64,000 nucleotides of DNA from an uncultured Acidobacteriaceae bacterium (GCA_903842065.1 CAIMKZ010000005.1:1-64000); one strand, 5' to 3'. Positions 8,502 through 18,874 are shown, counted from the stretch's first letter. A program made the numbers and translations. Notes: generated from the sequence alone by a model not told the origin.

Positions 8502-10978
8502 GCCACAACCTCGTTGTGGAGGGTGGATTCGAGAGCCGAAGCCCAGGTTGTGCGCAGGTTCGATACCTTCTCTGAGATGAGCGTGTCGCCGTATGCCGCG
8601 ATCTCGATGCGGTCGCCACCAGTTGTGCCGATGCGCACGCATTCAAAGCTGTACTCCTCGGCGAGCTTCTCGATCTTCGCAATGTTCTCGTGAGACGCGG
8701 TGACGAGCACCGTGGAAGCAGGCTCGGCGAAGAGTCCGAAGAGTGGATGCGCCATGAGCGAGGGATCGAGTTCGACGGATGCGCCCAGCCCAAGCGGGAA
8801 GGCCGCCTGCGCAATGGCAACGGCGATGCCGCCATCGGAGATGTCGCACGCCGAGCTTGCCAGCTTGCGGTCCGAAAGACCCATAAGGATCGAGTGCAGA
8901 TCGGCCTCAGCTTCAAGGTCGAGCGCCGGAGGCTTGCCCCAGACACTTCCGAGGATGACCTTTGCAAACTCCGAGGAGCCGTAGGAGATGAGCTCAGCCG
9001 ATGCGCCTTCAGCGGGAGCGTCAGGATTTTCGGGGACGACGCTGGCGACCGGAGAGGCGACAGGGAATGGGGGTGTGGCCGAGAGCGGATAAACAATGTA
9101 GGGACTGATGGGCAGTGGCGTGAACGGAACTTTGAGATTCGGATCGGGGTCTTCGCCACGCGGAACGGGCGACAGAAGAAGGATCGTTTCCTTCGCGCGC
9201 CGAAAATGCGAGGGCACTGCCTTGGACACATCGTCCAGGATGCCGACGATTCCAAGCACCGGCGTGGGATAGATGCCTTCGCCCCGCGTCTCGTTATATA
9301 GCGATACGTTACCGCCGGTAATCGGCGTACCGAGCGCAATGCATGCCTCTGAGATGCCGTCGATAGCCGCAACGAGCTGGGCCATGATCTCGGGCTTCTC
9401 AGGGTTGCCGAAGTTCAGGCAGTTCGTTGCTGCAACAGGAAGCGCTCCGGAGCAGGCCACCTTGCGCGTGGCCTCGGCCACGGCGTGCATCGCGCCGAGT
9501 TTGGGATCGAGCCAGCACCAGCGGCCGTTGCCGTCCAGAGCCATCGCGAGTCCGCGCTCGTGGCCCGGAGTTCCCGTGCCCTTGATGCGCATCACGCCGG
9601 CTTCGCCGCCCGGTCCTTGCACTGTGTTGGTCTGCACCATCGACTCGTACTGCTCGTGAACCCAGCGCTTGGAACAGACGTTTGCGCTCGCCAGAAGTTT
9701 CTTGAGATCGGCGGTAAAGTCGCGCGGCTTGGCCAGTTCGGCAAGCACTTCTTCCGGCGGTTCGATTGGTGCCGGAGTCTTCCAGACGCCGATGGGCCGG
9801 TTGTAGAGCGGCGCGTCATCGGTGAGCGACTCGTTAGGAATATCCGCAACCAGCACGTCGTGATGCCGAATGCGCAACCGCGGCTCAGGCTTGACCGTTC
9901 CGCATATCACCGCATCGAGGCCCCACTTGTCAAAGACGCGCAGGACTTCGTCTTCCCTGCCCTTTTCGGCAACCAGCAGCATCCGCTCCTGACTCTCGGA
10001 GAGCATGATCTCGTAGGCCGTCATGCCGGTCTCGCGCTGAGGGATGAGGTCAAGTTCAACATCGAGTCCGACGCCGCCGCGCGCGCCCATCTCGCAGGTG
10101 GAACACGTCAATCCGGCAGCCCCCATGTCCTGAATGCCGACGATCGCGCCGGTCTTCATCGCTTCAAGGCAGGCCTCAAGCAGCAGCTTCTCCATGAAGG
10201 GGTCGCCGACCTGAACGTTGGGCCTTTTTTGCTCAGACCCTTCCTTGAACTCTTCCGAGGCCATGGTTGCGCCGTGGATGCCGTCGCGGCCGGTCTTTGC
10301 GCCTACATATATAACGGGGTTGCCGGTGCCGGTGGCCTTGCCGTAAAAAATCTCGTCGATGCGGACCATGCCCAGCGCAAACGCGTTCACCAGCGGGTTG
10401 CCGGAGTAGCAGGGCTCGAACTTGGTCTCGCCGCCGAGGTTCGGCACGCCAAAGCAGTTGCCGTAACCGGCAATGCCGCTCACCACGCCCTCGACGATGG
10501 AGTGGTTCTTGTTCACCAGGTCATGGTCCGCGCCATCGCCTTCAGTAATGGAGCCAAAGCGCAGCGAATCCATAACCGCCAGCGGACGCGCGCCCATGGT
10601 AAAAATGTCGCGCAGAATGCCGCCGACGCCTGTGGCCGCGCCCTGAAAAGGCTCAATATAGCTGGGGTGATTGTGCGACTCGATCTTGAAGGCGCAGGCC
10701 CATCCGTCGCCCACGTCGATGATGCCGGCGTTCTCACCCGGTCCCTGCACCACGCGGTCGCTCTTGGTGGGCAAGCCCTTGAGGTGCACGCGGCTCGACT
10801 TGTAGGAGCAGTGTTCGCTCCACATGACGCTGTAGATGCCCAGCTCAGTGAGCGAGGGCGTGCGGCCCAGGGCGGCGAGGATGCGCTGGTACTCGTCCGC
10901 CGTGATGCTGTGCTGGGCGAGCAACTGCGGCGTCATTACGACAGGCTCAGGAGGTGTTGCGGAAGAGGCAGTTTTCAT
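8498..10978 (-). CDS. purL: Phosphoribosylformylglycinamidine synthase subunit PurL
   Basis: This 826-residue protein is the ATP-dependent synthetase subunit of the small (PurS/PurQ-dependent) FGAM synthase, step four of purine synthesis. Recognisable blocks are [14 protein letters not shown] near residue 50, [47 protein letters not shown] and [11 protein letters not shown]. Length is slightly above the usual ~740 because of extra sequence near residues 640-680. PurS and PurQ are not in the window and must be elsewhere. The stop TGA overlaps the purF ATG, so the genes form an operon. ATG at 10978 is kept because the family core begins soon after, although no clear Shine-Dalgarno is seen. Confidence 0.95.
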   Translation of the reverse strand: MKTASSATPPEPVVMTPQLLAQHSITADEYQRILAALGRTPSLTELGIYSVMWSEHCSYKSSRVHLKGLPTKSDRVVQGPGENAGIIDVGDGWACAFKIESHNHPSYIEPFQGAATGVGGILRDIFTMGARPLAVMDSLRFGSITEGDGADHDLVNKNHSIVEGVVSGIAGYGNCFGVPNLGGETKFEPCYSGNPLVNAFALGMVRIDEIFYGKATGTGNPVIYVGAKTGRDGIHGATMASEEFKEGSEQKRPNVQVGDPFMEKLLLEACLEAMKTGAIVGIQDMGAAGLTCSTCEMGARGGVGLDVELDLIPQRETGMTAYEIMLSESQERMLLVAEKGREDEVLRVFDKWGLDAVICGTVKPEPRLRIRHHDVLVADIPNESLTDDAPLYNRPIGVWKTPAPIEPPEEVLAELAKPRDFTADLKKLLASANVCSKRWVHEQYESMVQTNTVQGPGGEAGVMRIKGTGTPGHERGLAMALDGNGRWCWLDPKLGAMHAVAEATRKVACSGALPVAATNCLNFGNPEKPEIMAQLVAAIDGISEACIALGTPITGGNVSLYNETRGEGIYPTPVLGIVGILDDVSKAVPSHFRRAKETILLLSPVPRGEDPDPNLKVPFTPLPISPYIVYPLSATPPFPVASPVASVVPENPDAPAEGASAELISYGSSEFAKVILGSVWGKPPALDLEAEADLHSILMGLSDRKLASSACDISDGGIAVAIAQAAFPLGLGASVELDPSLMAHPLFGLFAEPASTVLVTASHENIAKIEKLAEEYSFECVRIGTTGGDRIEIAAYGDTLISEKVSNLRTTWASALESTLHNEVVA

Positions 10979-11180
10979 CGCGATAATTCCATTGTCGCAT
11001 GAGGAATTGTAGACCGATGAGACGGGTGGTGGTGGATAACAGGGGTTGGCGCGAAGGCGTTGTCTGGCAATTGCTTACGGGGCTGAATGGCCGGAGCCCG
11101 GACTTGCTAACGCTGAAGAGCTGCGCGCGACGACCGCCGCCCCCAACTGACATGGATAGAATAGAATGAGAACATGCCGG

Positions 11181-11265
11181 GCCGGGATGGCGGAACTGGC
11201 AGACGCAGCAGACTCAAAATCTGCCGGCCCTTGTGGTCATGGGGGTTCGACCCCCCCTCCCGGCA
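11181..11265 (+). tRNA. tRNA-Leu (anticodon CAA)
   Basis: Acceptor arm GCCGGGA pairs with TCCCGGC, the anticodon loop CTCAAAA sits on stem GCAGA/TCTGC, a long class-II variable arm follows, and the T arm is GGGGG-TTCGACC-CCCCC. The encoded CCA follows the discriminator A (11266-11268). The 3' end serves as the left border of the island proposed downstream. Confidence 0.95.
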
Positions 11266-11268
11266 CCA
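11251..11268 (+). repeat. Putative attL: 3' end of tRNA-Leu
   Basis: CCCCCCCTCCCGGCACCA, the last 18 bases of the tRNA including CCA, recurs with one mismatch at 25036-25053 in the same orientation. tRNA 3' ends are the usual target of tyrosine-recombinase islands, which leave such direct repeats at both borders. Confidence 0.6.
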
Positions 11269-11491
11269 CGATATAAATTATTTATTATCACTATTTTAAG
11301 CACTATCATTCGCTGCTGTGGGGGAAGATGTGTGTGTTATGTCTGATTTATAGCGAATCTGCATCCCAGATCTTCTCCGGTTTCACACCCCTAGCCCCTT
11401 GTTGTTGAAGCCTGAGCGACTTTCGAGGATCTATGCGTCCTCACTGAGCGCATTGGCGATTTGTGGTAAACCGAGAAAGATCCAACGCGAC

Positions 11492-11788
11492 CTACGACAC
11501 CGAAGATTTCGTCAGTACTGTACGGGAGTTGTAGTCTATCTGCTCGACCTGCAGCCGCTCCGAGCGCACCGAGTAGAACACCTGAAGCAACAGCGCCCGA
11601 AGAATGTACTCCGGCGCTATCGATGGCCGCCCCGAGTCCGCGTACAACGCATCCAACTCCGGACTCAATATCCGCAGCACCGTGTTGGTCAGCTTGCGAA
11701 CTGCTCGCAGCGGATGGTCTTGGGGTCCCCGCTGCTCCAAAGAAACATAACTGAACATCCCATCCTGAACCCGCTCGTCACCACGCAT
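11492..11788 (-). pseudogene. Transposase N-terminal fragment (IS5/IS1182-like, DUF772 type)
   Basis: The 98-residue frame opens MRGDERVQDGMFSYVSLEQR and continues with DHPLRAVRKL, GRPSIAPEYILRALLLQ and YSVRSERLQVEQIDYN. This is the standard N-terminal DUF772 domain of IS5/IS1182-type transposases. The homology stops at DYN, and the catalytic domain is missing, replaced by unrelated sequence. It is a degraded remnant that cannot be active. Its position just inside the tRNA-bounded segment fits a region that has received mobile DNA. No terminal inverted repeats were identified. Confidence 0.75.
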
Positions 11789-12007
11789 GCCTATTAGACG
11801 AGCGACACGATATCAGCGCCTCAGAACAGTGCTTATTTCAACACGTTCCTGGACCAACTCGTCCTCACGACTTCCAGGTCCGGGAACACCAACGCGTACA
11901 AAGCCGGTGCTCCAGTTGTTCTCTTGGCGGACATTCGTCTTCAGCGCATCCAGAAACAGAATTGAACAGATCTGCTATAGCCAATGGCTTTGCGCGCGAA
12001 TTTGTTG

Positions 12008-13408
12008 TTAGCGCACAAGATCTCCAACTTTTCGAATATCATCCACCTCTTCGAGCCGGCTGATTGTATCCACAATCTTCTCCATCCGGTCTTTATCGAT
12101 GTATTTTTCTGTTAAGAGATTGAACTTCGTCCTCACCTCGTCCAGCGAGGCAGGATTTTCAGGATCGCCTTTCGGATAATCGAAGTGGGAGATTACGGTC
12201 TGACCATCATTGAGTGTCACCTCAACCGTCGCCGGGTACGCCTTTGGATACATAGCTTCCGCCTCTGGATCAATCTCCCACGTCACCTTGTCCACAAGAG
12301 CCAGAACCGCAGGATCCGCAAGCACCTCTTTTCTGAATTCGTCCACCCCGGCTCGACCCTTACAGAGCGCCACAGACACTCCGTAGGGCAGGCTGAACTG
12401 CGCATCCACGTGCGTCTGTGGCCTTAGTTTGACCTCAGGCGGGTAACACAGTCCTGTGATGGTGGAATGATCGGCTTTCACCAGGATCTGTTTCACATTA
12501 CTTGCGCGAACACCCTTGTGGAACAGATCCAACGCGCAGTCGACCGATGTGGCTGAAAACCGGCAACAGGCATGAACCTTGATGCTGGAATCCATCATCT
12601 CCCACTTGTGTCCGATTTCCCTGGTGATGGGAGCGCAATCGTATTCATCGTTAAGAGCGAACATCTTAAGCACGCCATCGGGCTCTTCAAATATAGAGGT
12701 GGCGCCCAGGAAATTCTTCTGCGCCAGGCTAGCCGACAAAACCCCATGCATGGCGGCATGACCGGGCTGCAAGGGCTTCTGCCATGACCCTTCCCGGCGC
12801 CACTTCATCACGCCTGCGGCAAAGCTCCCCGCAAGGCCCAGAGCATAGGTGGTTTGCTTTTCATTAAGCCCCAATACCGAGGCGCATCCTGCTGCTGCAC
12901 CAAAAACCCCGCATGTGCCGGTGGGATGGAATCCTTTGTACGTTGACTTGCCCAGAAAGGACTCTCCGATTCGAATCATCACTTCAGAACCGAGGATAAA
13001 CGCCCGCAGTAACTCTTTACCGCTTATCGCCTGTTGCTCTCCAAGGGCAAAGACTCCAGGAAAAACAGCGACTGTTGAATGCATGACTCCCTCGCGATGG
13101 TCATCATCAAAATCGAAGATATGACCCATTGCTCCATTCAGCAGAGCAGCATTCATGATTGAGGTCTTGAAACCTTGAGCAAAGGCGGAGCTGTGAGGAT
13201 TTCCTCCCTCGAGCTGTATAACCTCTAACAGAGCCTGGGCCTGCAGCTCCCTAGATGCTCCGATGGTGCAACCGATCAGGTCGAGAATATAGGTTTTTGC
13301 CTTTTCAATCGCCTGTTTCGGAAGATTCTCAAATTTTTCATTAACAACAAACGCAGCCAATTGCTCTGCGATCTTAGCCTGATTTACGCTAGCGCCAATG
13401 CCGTCCAT
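12008..13408 (-). CDS. MmgE/PrpD family protein
   Basis: The 466-residue protein belongs to the family of 2-methylcitrate dehydratase (PrpD), cis-aconitate decarboxylase and immune-responsive gene 1. Family blocks are DLIGCTIGAS, NAALLNGAMGHIFDFDDDH, HPTGTCGVFGAAAG, WRREGSWQKPLQPGHAA and VHACCRFSATSVDCA. Members dehydrate or decarboxylate tricarboxylates such as methylcitrate or aconitate; the substrate here is unknown. It is the last gene of the nine-gene minus-strand operon, 70 bases after the hydrolase gene. A GGGGAG Shine-Dalgarno stands upstream of the ATG at 13408. No citrate-synthase-type gene (prpC) accompanies it, which argues against a plain methylcitrate cycle. Confidence 0.85.
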   Translation of the reverse strand: MDGIGASVNQAKIAEQLAAFVVNEKFENLPKQAIEKAKTYILDLIGCTIGASRELQAQALLEVIQLEGGNPHSSAFAQGFKTSIMNAALLNGAMGHIFDFDDDHREGVMHSTVAVFPGVFALGEQQAISGKELLRAFILGSEVMIRIGESFLGKSTYKGFHPTGTCGVFGAAAGCASVLGLNEKQTTYALGLAGSFAAGVMKWRREGSWQKPLQPGHAAMHGVLSASLAQKNFLGATSIFEEPDGVLKMFALNDEYDCAPITREIGHKWEMMDSSIKVHACCRFSATSVDCALDLFHKGVRASNVKQILVKADHSTITGLCYPPEVKLRPQTHVDAQFSLPYGVSVALCKGRAGVDEFRKEVLADPAVLALVDKVTWEIDPEAEAMYPKAYPATVEVTLNDGQTVISHFDYPKGDPENPASLDEVRTKFNLLTEKYIDKDRMEKIVDTISRLEEVDDIRKVGDLVR

Positions 13409-13478
13409 AGTGTCTCCCCTCAGTTATTAAAATTCGAACGAAAGATAGACCAGCCATCCCGAATCCCCAGAGCAAGTC

Positions 13479-14192
13479 TCAGCTATAAAATTGCTTTTCA
13501 AAAACACAGCAATCATGTCCAGGCAGAATCACGTCTGCATTTAGCCGTGCCATCTTCTCCAGACTTTTGTAATATGCGTTCAGATCGACGTAAGACCCGC
13601 TGATAAGTGGAGGATCCTGCTCAAGATTCTTGAAGAAACTGATAGTATCTCCTGCAATGAGAATCTTTCTGCTTCCGTTTTCCACCAGAACCTCCTGGAA
13701 CCCAAACGAATGACCTGGGGCATAAATGACTTTCACCCCGTTTGCAATCGTCTGGTCCCCCGAAACAACCGTATAGTCAATTTCATCCACCATCTTTCTG
13801 TTATAGCCTCTCGCTGTAACGGGAAACGGCGAGCGCGCGGATTCCAACTCTTCGCTCTGGATGATCATCGTTGCTTTCGGAAAGAGGTCATTATCGCCGC
13901 AGTGATCCCAGTGAAGATGTGTCAGGACGACGATATCGACATCCTCGCACGTCACGCCGATCTTCCCGAGAGCACGCTCGAGTGTCTGATCTGGCGCCCT
14001 TTTGTAAGGGGCAGCACAGGCCGGCGCCCTCAGAGGATCACCGCCTCCGGTATCAACCAATATCTTCTTATCCGAACCTTCGATGTACCAGGCGATCACC
14101 GGCACATCTATCACCGTGCGCTCCCACCCGTACCCGAAGCCTGACATTGGCCGCGTTATTGTCCCCACATTTAACGGATGGACCTTGATCAT
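13479..14192 (-). CDS. Metallo-beta-lactamase-fold hydrolase (lactonase-like)
   Basis: The motif HLHWDHCG (H92, H94, D96, H97 from the chosen start) and later APGHSFG, IAGDT and LPGHD give the full dinuclear-zinc site of the metallo-beta-lactamase superfamily. The arrangement with DTGGGD upstream resembles N-acyl-homoserine-lactone lactonases. Within a catabolic operon it more likely opens a lactone or cyclic intermediate than quenches signals; this is inference. I start at 14192 because GGAG lies 8 bases before that ATG. An alternative ATG at 14219 sits directly after the stop of the flavoenzyme gene. No signal peptide is seen, so it is probably cytoplasmic. Confidence 0.8.
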   Translation of the reverse strand: MIKVHPLNVGTITRPMSGFGYGWERTVIDVPVIAWYIEGSDKKILVDTGGGDPLRAPACAAPYKRAPDQTLERALGKIGVTCEDVDIVVLTHLHWDHCGDNDLFPKATMIIQSEELESARSPFPVTARGYNRKMVDEIDYTVVSGDQTIANGVKVIYAPGHSFGFQEVLVENGSRKILIAGDTISFFKNLEQDPPLISGSYVDLNAYYKSLEKMARLNADVILPGHDCCVFEKQFYS

Positions 14193-14219
14193 ATGATCGT
14201 CTCCTATCATCCCTTCCAT

Positions 14220-16202
14220 TCACAGGTGAATGGCTACCTCAAAGGCGTCGTGAATTGCAGCCATCGCATTGCCCACCTTTCGGCAATCACCGACCGTATG
14301 GATCCGTCCTACTCCGGGGAGCGAAATGGAGTTCGGTTTCGCACCCACGGCGACCACCACGGTATCAGGAAGTTTCAAGATGTCCACTTTGCCGTCCCTT
14401 GATATCCGTATCCCTGTTTCGGTCACGTCCTGCACAGTTGTCTTCAGCATGATCGACACATCTGTCTTCTGGATTCTTTCGATCATGTCAGCCCTTCTGA
14501 GCGGGCCCTGATCGCGGCAGATCATATCCATCATTTCGATCACGGTCACCTTCTTGCCGAGCCGATGGAGAAACTCGGCCACCTCGATTCCCACCGATCC
14601 TCCGCCCAGGATGACAACCTCCCTGCCCACATCTTCTGGATGCTCCAGTACATACTTTGCCAGTCGAACATCGCATGCGCAGGTGCGCAGGTTGTCGGGT
14701 ACAACCGGCAACGATCCGGTTGCCAGGATAATCTCGTCAAAATCCGCGTCTTTCACGGCTTGAGTTGTTACCTCTTCGTTCAGACGGACATCGACATTGA
14801 ACTCTTTGAGTTGATTTTCAAGAAACTCGACTACCCCACTGAATTCTCTCTTTGACTCAACGATCGAAGCCAATCGGGCCATACCGCCCAACTGACCTTC
14901 TTTTTCAACCAGCCTGACTTCGTGTCCTTTCGATGCGCATACGCAAGCCGCTTCCATTCCCGCAAGTCCGCCGCCAATGACGAGTACTCTTTTTTTCGTC
15001 TTCGCCTCTGACTTTTTTAGCATTGGGCGGTAGATCGCTTCAAACCCAACCTCCGGGTTTTGCAGGCAGGTCATGGGCTGCTCCTGGATCAGCCTTTCGA
15101 TGCACCCCTGACTGCAGGAGCAGCACCTGCGGATTTCATTCACTCTCCCCTCCATGGCCTTCAATGGCCAATAGGGATCTGCGATCAGGGCGCGGCCGGT
15201 AGCAACCAGATCGGCTTTTCCTTCGCGAATCGCTTCCTCTGCCAGTTCCGGTGTAGTGATCCGCTGAACCACAAGTACGGGGATTCTCAGAGCCTTCTTC
15301 AATTGTTCGGAATATGGGAACAGCCGGCCCCTCTCAAAAGACATTGGCGGGATGGCCCGGTTCATTGCAGAGGGCGTCTCATTGATGCCGGCAGAGACAT
15401 GAAGAACCTGGACACCTTCCGCTTCGAGCATCTTCGCAAAGAGGATCGACTCGCCGATTTCCATACCGCCTTCAACAAATTCAACGACACTCATCCTGTA
15501 GGAGAGAACCAAATCTGCCCCGAGCGCTTCCCTGACTCTTCTCACCACCATCAGCGGGAATCTTGACCTCCCCTGAAGATCACCTCCATATTGGTCTGTC
15601 CGCTTGTTCGAATATGGAGACAGAAACTCATTGAGCAAGACTCCGTGGGCGCCATGAAGTTCCACGGCATCGAAGCCCGCCATTTTCGCTCTCCTTGCAG
15701 CATCCGCAAAGTATCCGGCAATCTGTTCCAGTTCTTTCGTGCCCAACTCTTCAGCAACGACTCCACTCATTGGGTGAGGCCTCGCAGAGGCGCCGACATA
15801 TTCCCCTTGTTTGGTATCGGAGGCATCGAATTTCCCGGAAAAATCGACCTTCAGATTACCCACCCGGCCGCGATCGGAAATCTGGACTGCGCATCTCGCT
15901 CCGCCATCCTTAATTAGCCCGACTAATTCCTGAAAGCCGGGGATGAACTGATCACCATGCAGATCAGGCCCACCCTTCCGAGCTAACCGATTCGGATTGA
16001 CTCTCGTGCCTTCAAAGATAATCAGCCCTACGCCCCCCATCGCCCTTTCGGCGTAATAGGACTTGTGCCGTTCGGAAATGAAGCCCGGTGCGTTGAGATC
16101 CGCAAAGTTAGTACCCATCGGGGGCATGACGATCCGGTTCTTCAGCTTTAACGGACCAATTTCAAATGGCTGAAATAAATTCGGGAAATTATTCGTTACC
16201 AT
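14220..16202 (-). CDS. OYE-type NADH:flavin oxidoreductase with Fe-S and FAD domains (enoate reductase-like)
   Basis: The 660-residue protein has the 2,4-dienoyl-CoA reductase / 2-enoate reductase architecture. An FMN TIM barrel spans residues ~5-345 (NRIVMPPMGT, ELHGAHGVLLNEFLSPYSN, RTDQYGG). A [4Fe-4S] site follows with C360, C363, C367 and C379 (C-x2-C-x3-C-x11-C). The C-terminus is an FAD/NAD(P) module with GGGLAGMEAA (~410) and GGGSVGIEVA. Such enzymes reduce activated C=C bonds using NAD(P)H, with electrons passing FAD to Fe-S to FMN. In this operon it may reduce an alpha,beta-unsaturated acid feeding the isomerase-hydratase-lyase steps; the substrate is not deducible. It lies 16 bases after the lyase gene. 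Confidence 0.9.
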   Translation of the reverse strand: MVTNNFPNLFQPFEIGPLKLKNRIVMPPMGTNFADLNAPGFISERHKSYYAERAMGGVGLIIFEGTRVNPNRLARKGGPDLHGDQFIPGFQELVGLIKDGGARCAVQISDRGRVGNLKVDFSGKFDASDTKQGEYVGASARPHPMSGVVAEELGTKELEQIAGYFADAARRAKMAGFDAVELHGAHGVLLNEFLSPYSNKRTDQYGGDLQGRSRFPLMVVRRVREALGADLVLSYRMSVVEFVEGGMEIGESILFAKMLEAEGVQVLHVSAGINETPSAMNRAIPPMSFERGRLFPYSEQLKKALRIPVLVVQRITTPELAEEAIREGKADLVATGRALIADPYWPLKAMEGRVNEIRRCCSCSQGCIERLIQEQPMTCLQNPEVGFEAIYRPMLKKSEAKTKKRVLVIGGGLAGMEAACVCASKGHEVRLVEKEGQLGGMARLASIVESKREFSGVVEFLENQLKEFNVDVRLNEEVTTQAVKDADFDEIILATGSLPVVPDNLRTCACDVRLAKYVLEHPEDVGREVVILGGGSVGIEVAEFLHRLGKKVTVIEMMDMICRDQGPLRRADMIERIQKTDVSIMLKTTVQDVTETGIRISRDGKVDILKLPDTVVVAVGAKPNSISLPGVGRIHTVGDCRKVGNAMAAIHDAFEVAIHL

Positions 16203-16218
16203 GTTCTACCTTTCCTTC

Positions 16219-17118
16219 TTAAACTGACCCGGAGTTTGCTGGGGCCTTCTTGTCCACAACATACTTTTGCTCCAGTTCGTTCCAATCCTTCAATCCGACC
16301 GCGGCGAACAGTTCATGGGGACCCACTGGCTCAGACGGGTTCCAGCCGATTCCTTCCTCTTTTAGAACCTTAAGGGCCCTCCTGATTCCATGAAGGACGG
16401 GACCGATGCAGAGGGCCGGGTAGATTCCGATCTTGTACCCCATCTTGCCGAGTTCAACCGTTGTGAGGGGCGGAGTCTTGCTGGCTGGGCCTGAAACATT
16501 GGTCAAACAGGGAGCCTTCACTCTCTTAGGGATCTCTTCGAGCTCTTCCATCGTCTTCGGTGCTTCGATGAAGACAACATCCGCGCCCGCCTCGACGCAG
16601 AGGTTAGCCCTCCTGATCGCCTCTTCGAACCCGAAGACTGTGCATGCATCCGTCCGGGCGATGATAACGAAGTCAGAGTCTCTGCGAGTGTCCGCGGCCG
16701 CCTTGATCTTCTGGACAAACTCTTCAATCTCGACCAATTGCTTCCCTCCAAGGAAGCCACACTTCTTGGGCAGGACTTGGTCTTCAAGATGAATCGCAGC
16801 GACCCCTGCCCGTTCGTATTCCCTCACCGTTCTGACCACGTTGAGCGCATTTCCATACCCTGTGTCCGCATCCGCAATCACCGGAAGCCCCGTGCAATCC
16901 ACAATCATGGCTGCATTGGCCACCATCTCCGTCATAGTTATCAGTCCGAGATCAGGCTGGCCGAGCCGCGAAGCCGCGGTTCCTCCTCCTGTCATATAAA
17001 TCGCCTCGAATCCAGCCTCTGCAATCAAGCGGGCAGACAGACCGTCATAGGCTCCCGGGGCGATAACTACTTTGCCTGGAGTTTCAAGATAATTTCGGAG
17101 CACCTTAGCAGGGTTCAT
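16219..17118 (-). CDS. Isocitrate lyase/PEP mutase family lyase (2,3-dimethylmalate- or methylisocitrate-lyase-like)
   Basis: The 299-residue protein is of PrpB/DML size. The Mg-binding DADTGYG (D83, D85) and LED (E112, D113) and the catalytic-loop cysteine C120 in KKCG are all present, so it should cleave a C-C bond of a hydroxy-di- or tricarboxylate to give pyruvate or glyoxylate plus a second acid. Methylisocitrate lyases usually have KRCGH in the loop; here it is KKCGF, so the substrate may differ. The start codon overlaps the end of the hydratase small-subunit gene by 14 bases, which ties the two reactions together. In Eubacterium barkeri a family member cleaves 2,3-dimethylmalate to propionate and pyruvate, with the same partner genes. 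Confidence 0.85.
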   Translation of the reverse strand: MNPAKVLRNYLETPGKVVIAPGAYDGLSARLIAEAGFEAIYMTGGGTAASRLGQPDLGLITMTEMVANAAMIVDCTGLPVIADADTGYGNALNVVRTVREYERAGVAAIHLEDQVLPKKCGFLGGKQLVEIEEFVQKIKAAADTRRDSDFVIIARTDACTVFGFEEAIRRANLCVEAGADVVFIEAPKTMEELEEIPKRVKAPCLTNVSGPASKTPPLTTVELGKMGYKIGIYPALCIGPVLHGIRRALKVLKEEGIGWNPSEPVGPHELFAAVGLKDWNELEQKYVVDKKAPANSGSV

Positions 17119-17635
17119 TGTTCACCTCGATATAGTTGCTTGAAGGCTCGAGATATCCATCCTGTGTAAGCAATTCGATAAGTCCTCCCGCCGCAATAAT
17201 CTGGAGCAGCATCTCAGGCAGAATCCCGGTTTTGAGTGAGAGGCCTGTTGTCACGTTAAGAATCGTTCCCGCATGAGGATCGATCTCCGCGATGTCACCC
17301 TCTCCAAACGATTTCGAAACCAATGGACAGTTGAAGGCCGGCAGCCCAAAATTTATACAGTTTCTGTAGAAAAGACCGTTGACCGAATCGGCCACGATGG
17401 CATCAATCCCGAGTTGCCTGAAAAGTAGTGCGGCAGGGCGTGACGATCCAAGCCCGAAGTTGTTCCCGGCGACAAGGATATCTCCCTTCCTGACCATATC
17501 GACCCATCCCGGCCGATTGGTTCTGAAGACCCATTTTGCCTGTTCACTGCGCGGTTTTTCAAAGGCAATATGCGGCATCATGAGGTCAGTATCGATATTG
17601 TCTCCAAACACCCAGACGCGTCCTTGAATCAGCAT
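17105..17635 (-). CDS. Aconitase-family hydratase small subunit (LeuD/DmdB-like)
   Basis: The 176-residue swivel-domain subunit has DNIDTDLMMP near the N-terminus and NNFGLGSSRPAA (residues 58-69). In 3-isopropylmalate isomerase the latter loop normally reads NFGCGSSREHA. Here the Cys is Leu and E-H is replaced by P-A, so the substrate is probably not isopropylmalate. It pairs with the large subunit encoded directly upstream (stop TAG is followed at once by this ATG). It overlaps the lyase gene downstream. The complex would dehydrate or hydrate a branched malate/maleate pair. Length matches archaeal-type LeuD proteins. Confidence 0.85.
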   Translation of the reverse strand: MLIQGRVWVFGDNIDTDLMMPHIAFEKPRSEQAKWVFRTNRPGWVDMVRKGDILVAGNNFGLGSSRPAALLFRQLGIDAIVADSVNGLFYRNCINFGLPAFNCPLVSKSFGEGDIAEIDPHAGTILNVTTGLSLKTGILPEMLLQIIAAGGLIELLTQDGYLEPSSNYIEVNNEPC

Positions 17636-18874
17636 CTAAACCTCCCTCGGATCAACAATGTATCCCTTCAGCGCAGACGCGGCCACGCTGGCGGAGGAAG
17701 CCAGAAACACCTCTGACTCCGGGCTGCCCATTCTGCCCTTGAAGTTTCTGGGGCTTGAGCTGATGCATCGCTCGCCCTTTCCCAAAACCCCCATATGATG
17801 ACCGAAACAGGCCCCGCAGGTTGGAGGCGTAATCAACGCGCCAGCTTCGATAAGGGTATTCACATACCCAAGGCGAATGGATTCCTGATACACCTCCTGA
17901 GACGCAGGCGTCACGATCATTCGCACCGTCGGCGCAACGCGATTGCCTTTCAGAATCGTCGCCGCTATCGCGAGGTCACTCAATTTCCCATTGGAGCACC
18001 CCCCAATGAGGGCCTGATTAATTCTGGTTTTGCCAAGCTTTCTGATCGGCATCGTGTTGTGCGGAACAGAGTGAGGAAGGGCGACGTAAGGTTCTATCTC
18101 AGCGACATGGATCTTATGGACAGATTCGAAATCAGCATCTGGGTCACTCGACACAGGATCGAATTTTCTATCTGTCCGGCTCCGTAGATAGGAAACGAGC
18201 ATATCATCAGCTGGAAACATGACAAACTCTGCACTTACTTCGGCGCACATTGTGGCAAGAGTGTGCCGATCGTCAAGTCTCATCTCTGTGATAGCACCAC
18301 CGTTGAATTCCAGGTTGTGATTAACAAAGTCGCCATATTTGTCCGCAATATAGAAAAGGACATCCTTTCCCGAGACCAGGTCTCCCCATTTCCCCTCCAG
18401 TTCGAAAAGAACTGTAGGGTACACAATGTACCAGGCTGTTCCCTTGCACGCGGCGTGGAGAATCTCGGCATCCCCAAGCCCACGCGCCACGCAGTTCAGC
18501 GCGCCGGCAGCACACGTGTGAGAATCTCCGCAGGCAAGCAAGGTTCCGGGCAGGCCAATCGCTTTCTCCATGATGACCTGGTGGCATATTCCACCTCTGC
18601 CGACGTCGTAGAGATTGAGGCCGAATTTCCTCGCATACTGTCGGGCGATACTCATGCCCTCTGCGTCCTTCACAGAAGGTGCAGGTACGGCGTGATCAAA
18701 TATGACCGACACATTATCCGGTGACTTTACACGAGTTGGAACTTTGTCCATGAGGGCAAAGGAAAGATCCACCTGTACTACCTGGTCTACAGCGCACTCC
18801 AGGATGTCGCCGCGACGGACAATATCGCGTCCGGAGGTTCGGGCGAGGACCTTCTCAGCCATTGTCATGCCCAT
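17636..18874 (-). CDS. Aconitase-family hydratase large subunit (LeuC/DmdA-like)
   Basis: This 412-residue protein fits the short archaeal-type LeuC/homoaconitase class. Landmarks are GICHQVI, CGDSHTCAAGALNCVARGLG and the [4Fe-4S] ligands C293 (GGCSNG), C353 and C356 (PPTCGACFG). The set SSSPRNFKGRMG near residue 373 matches the substrate phosphate/carboxylate-binding block SNRNFEGR(Q)G of the family. It is a catalytic partner of the small subunit that follows without a gap. In nicotinate-fermenting Eubacterium the homologous pair is dimethylmaleate hydratase. A leucine-pathway role is unlikely because leuA and leuB are absent and a lyase and PrpF-type isomerase are attached. GGGAG precedes the ATG at 18874. 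Confidence 0.85.
   Translation of the reverse strand: MGMTMAEKVLARTSGRDIVRRGDILECAVDQVVQVDLSFALMDKVPTRVKSPDNVSVIFDHAVPAPSVKDAEGMSIARQYARKFGLNLYDVGRGGICHQVIMEKAIGLPGTLLACGDSHTCAAGALNCVARGLGDAEILHAACKGTAWYIVYPTVLFELEGKWGDLVSGKDVLFYIADKYGDFVNHNLEFNGGAITEMRLDDRHTLATMCAEVSAEFVMFPADDMLVSYLRSRTDRKFDPVSSDPDADFESVHKIHVAEIEPYVALPHSVPHNTMPIRKLGKTRINQALIGGCSNGKLSDLAIAATILKGNRVAPTVRMIVTPASQEVYQESIRLGYVNTLIEAGALITPPTCGACFGHHMGVLGKGERCISSSPRNFKGRMGSPESEVFLASSASVAASALKGYIVDPREV

Noticed and set aside
17105..18874. Assignment of these genes as leuC/leuD of leucine synthesis
   Set aside because: leuA and leuB are absent, the LeuD substrate loop is altered, and the genes are coupled to a lyase and a PrpF-type isomerase.
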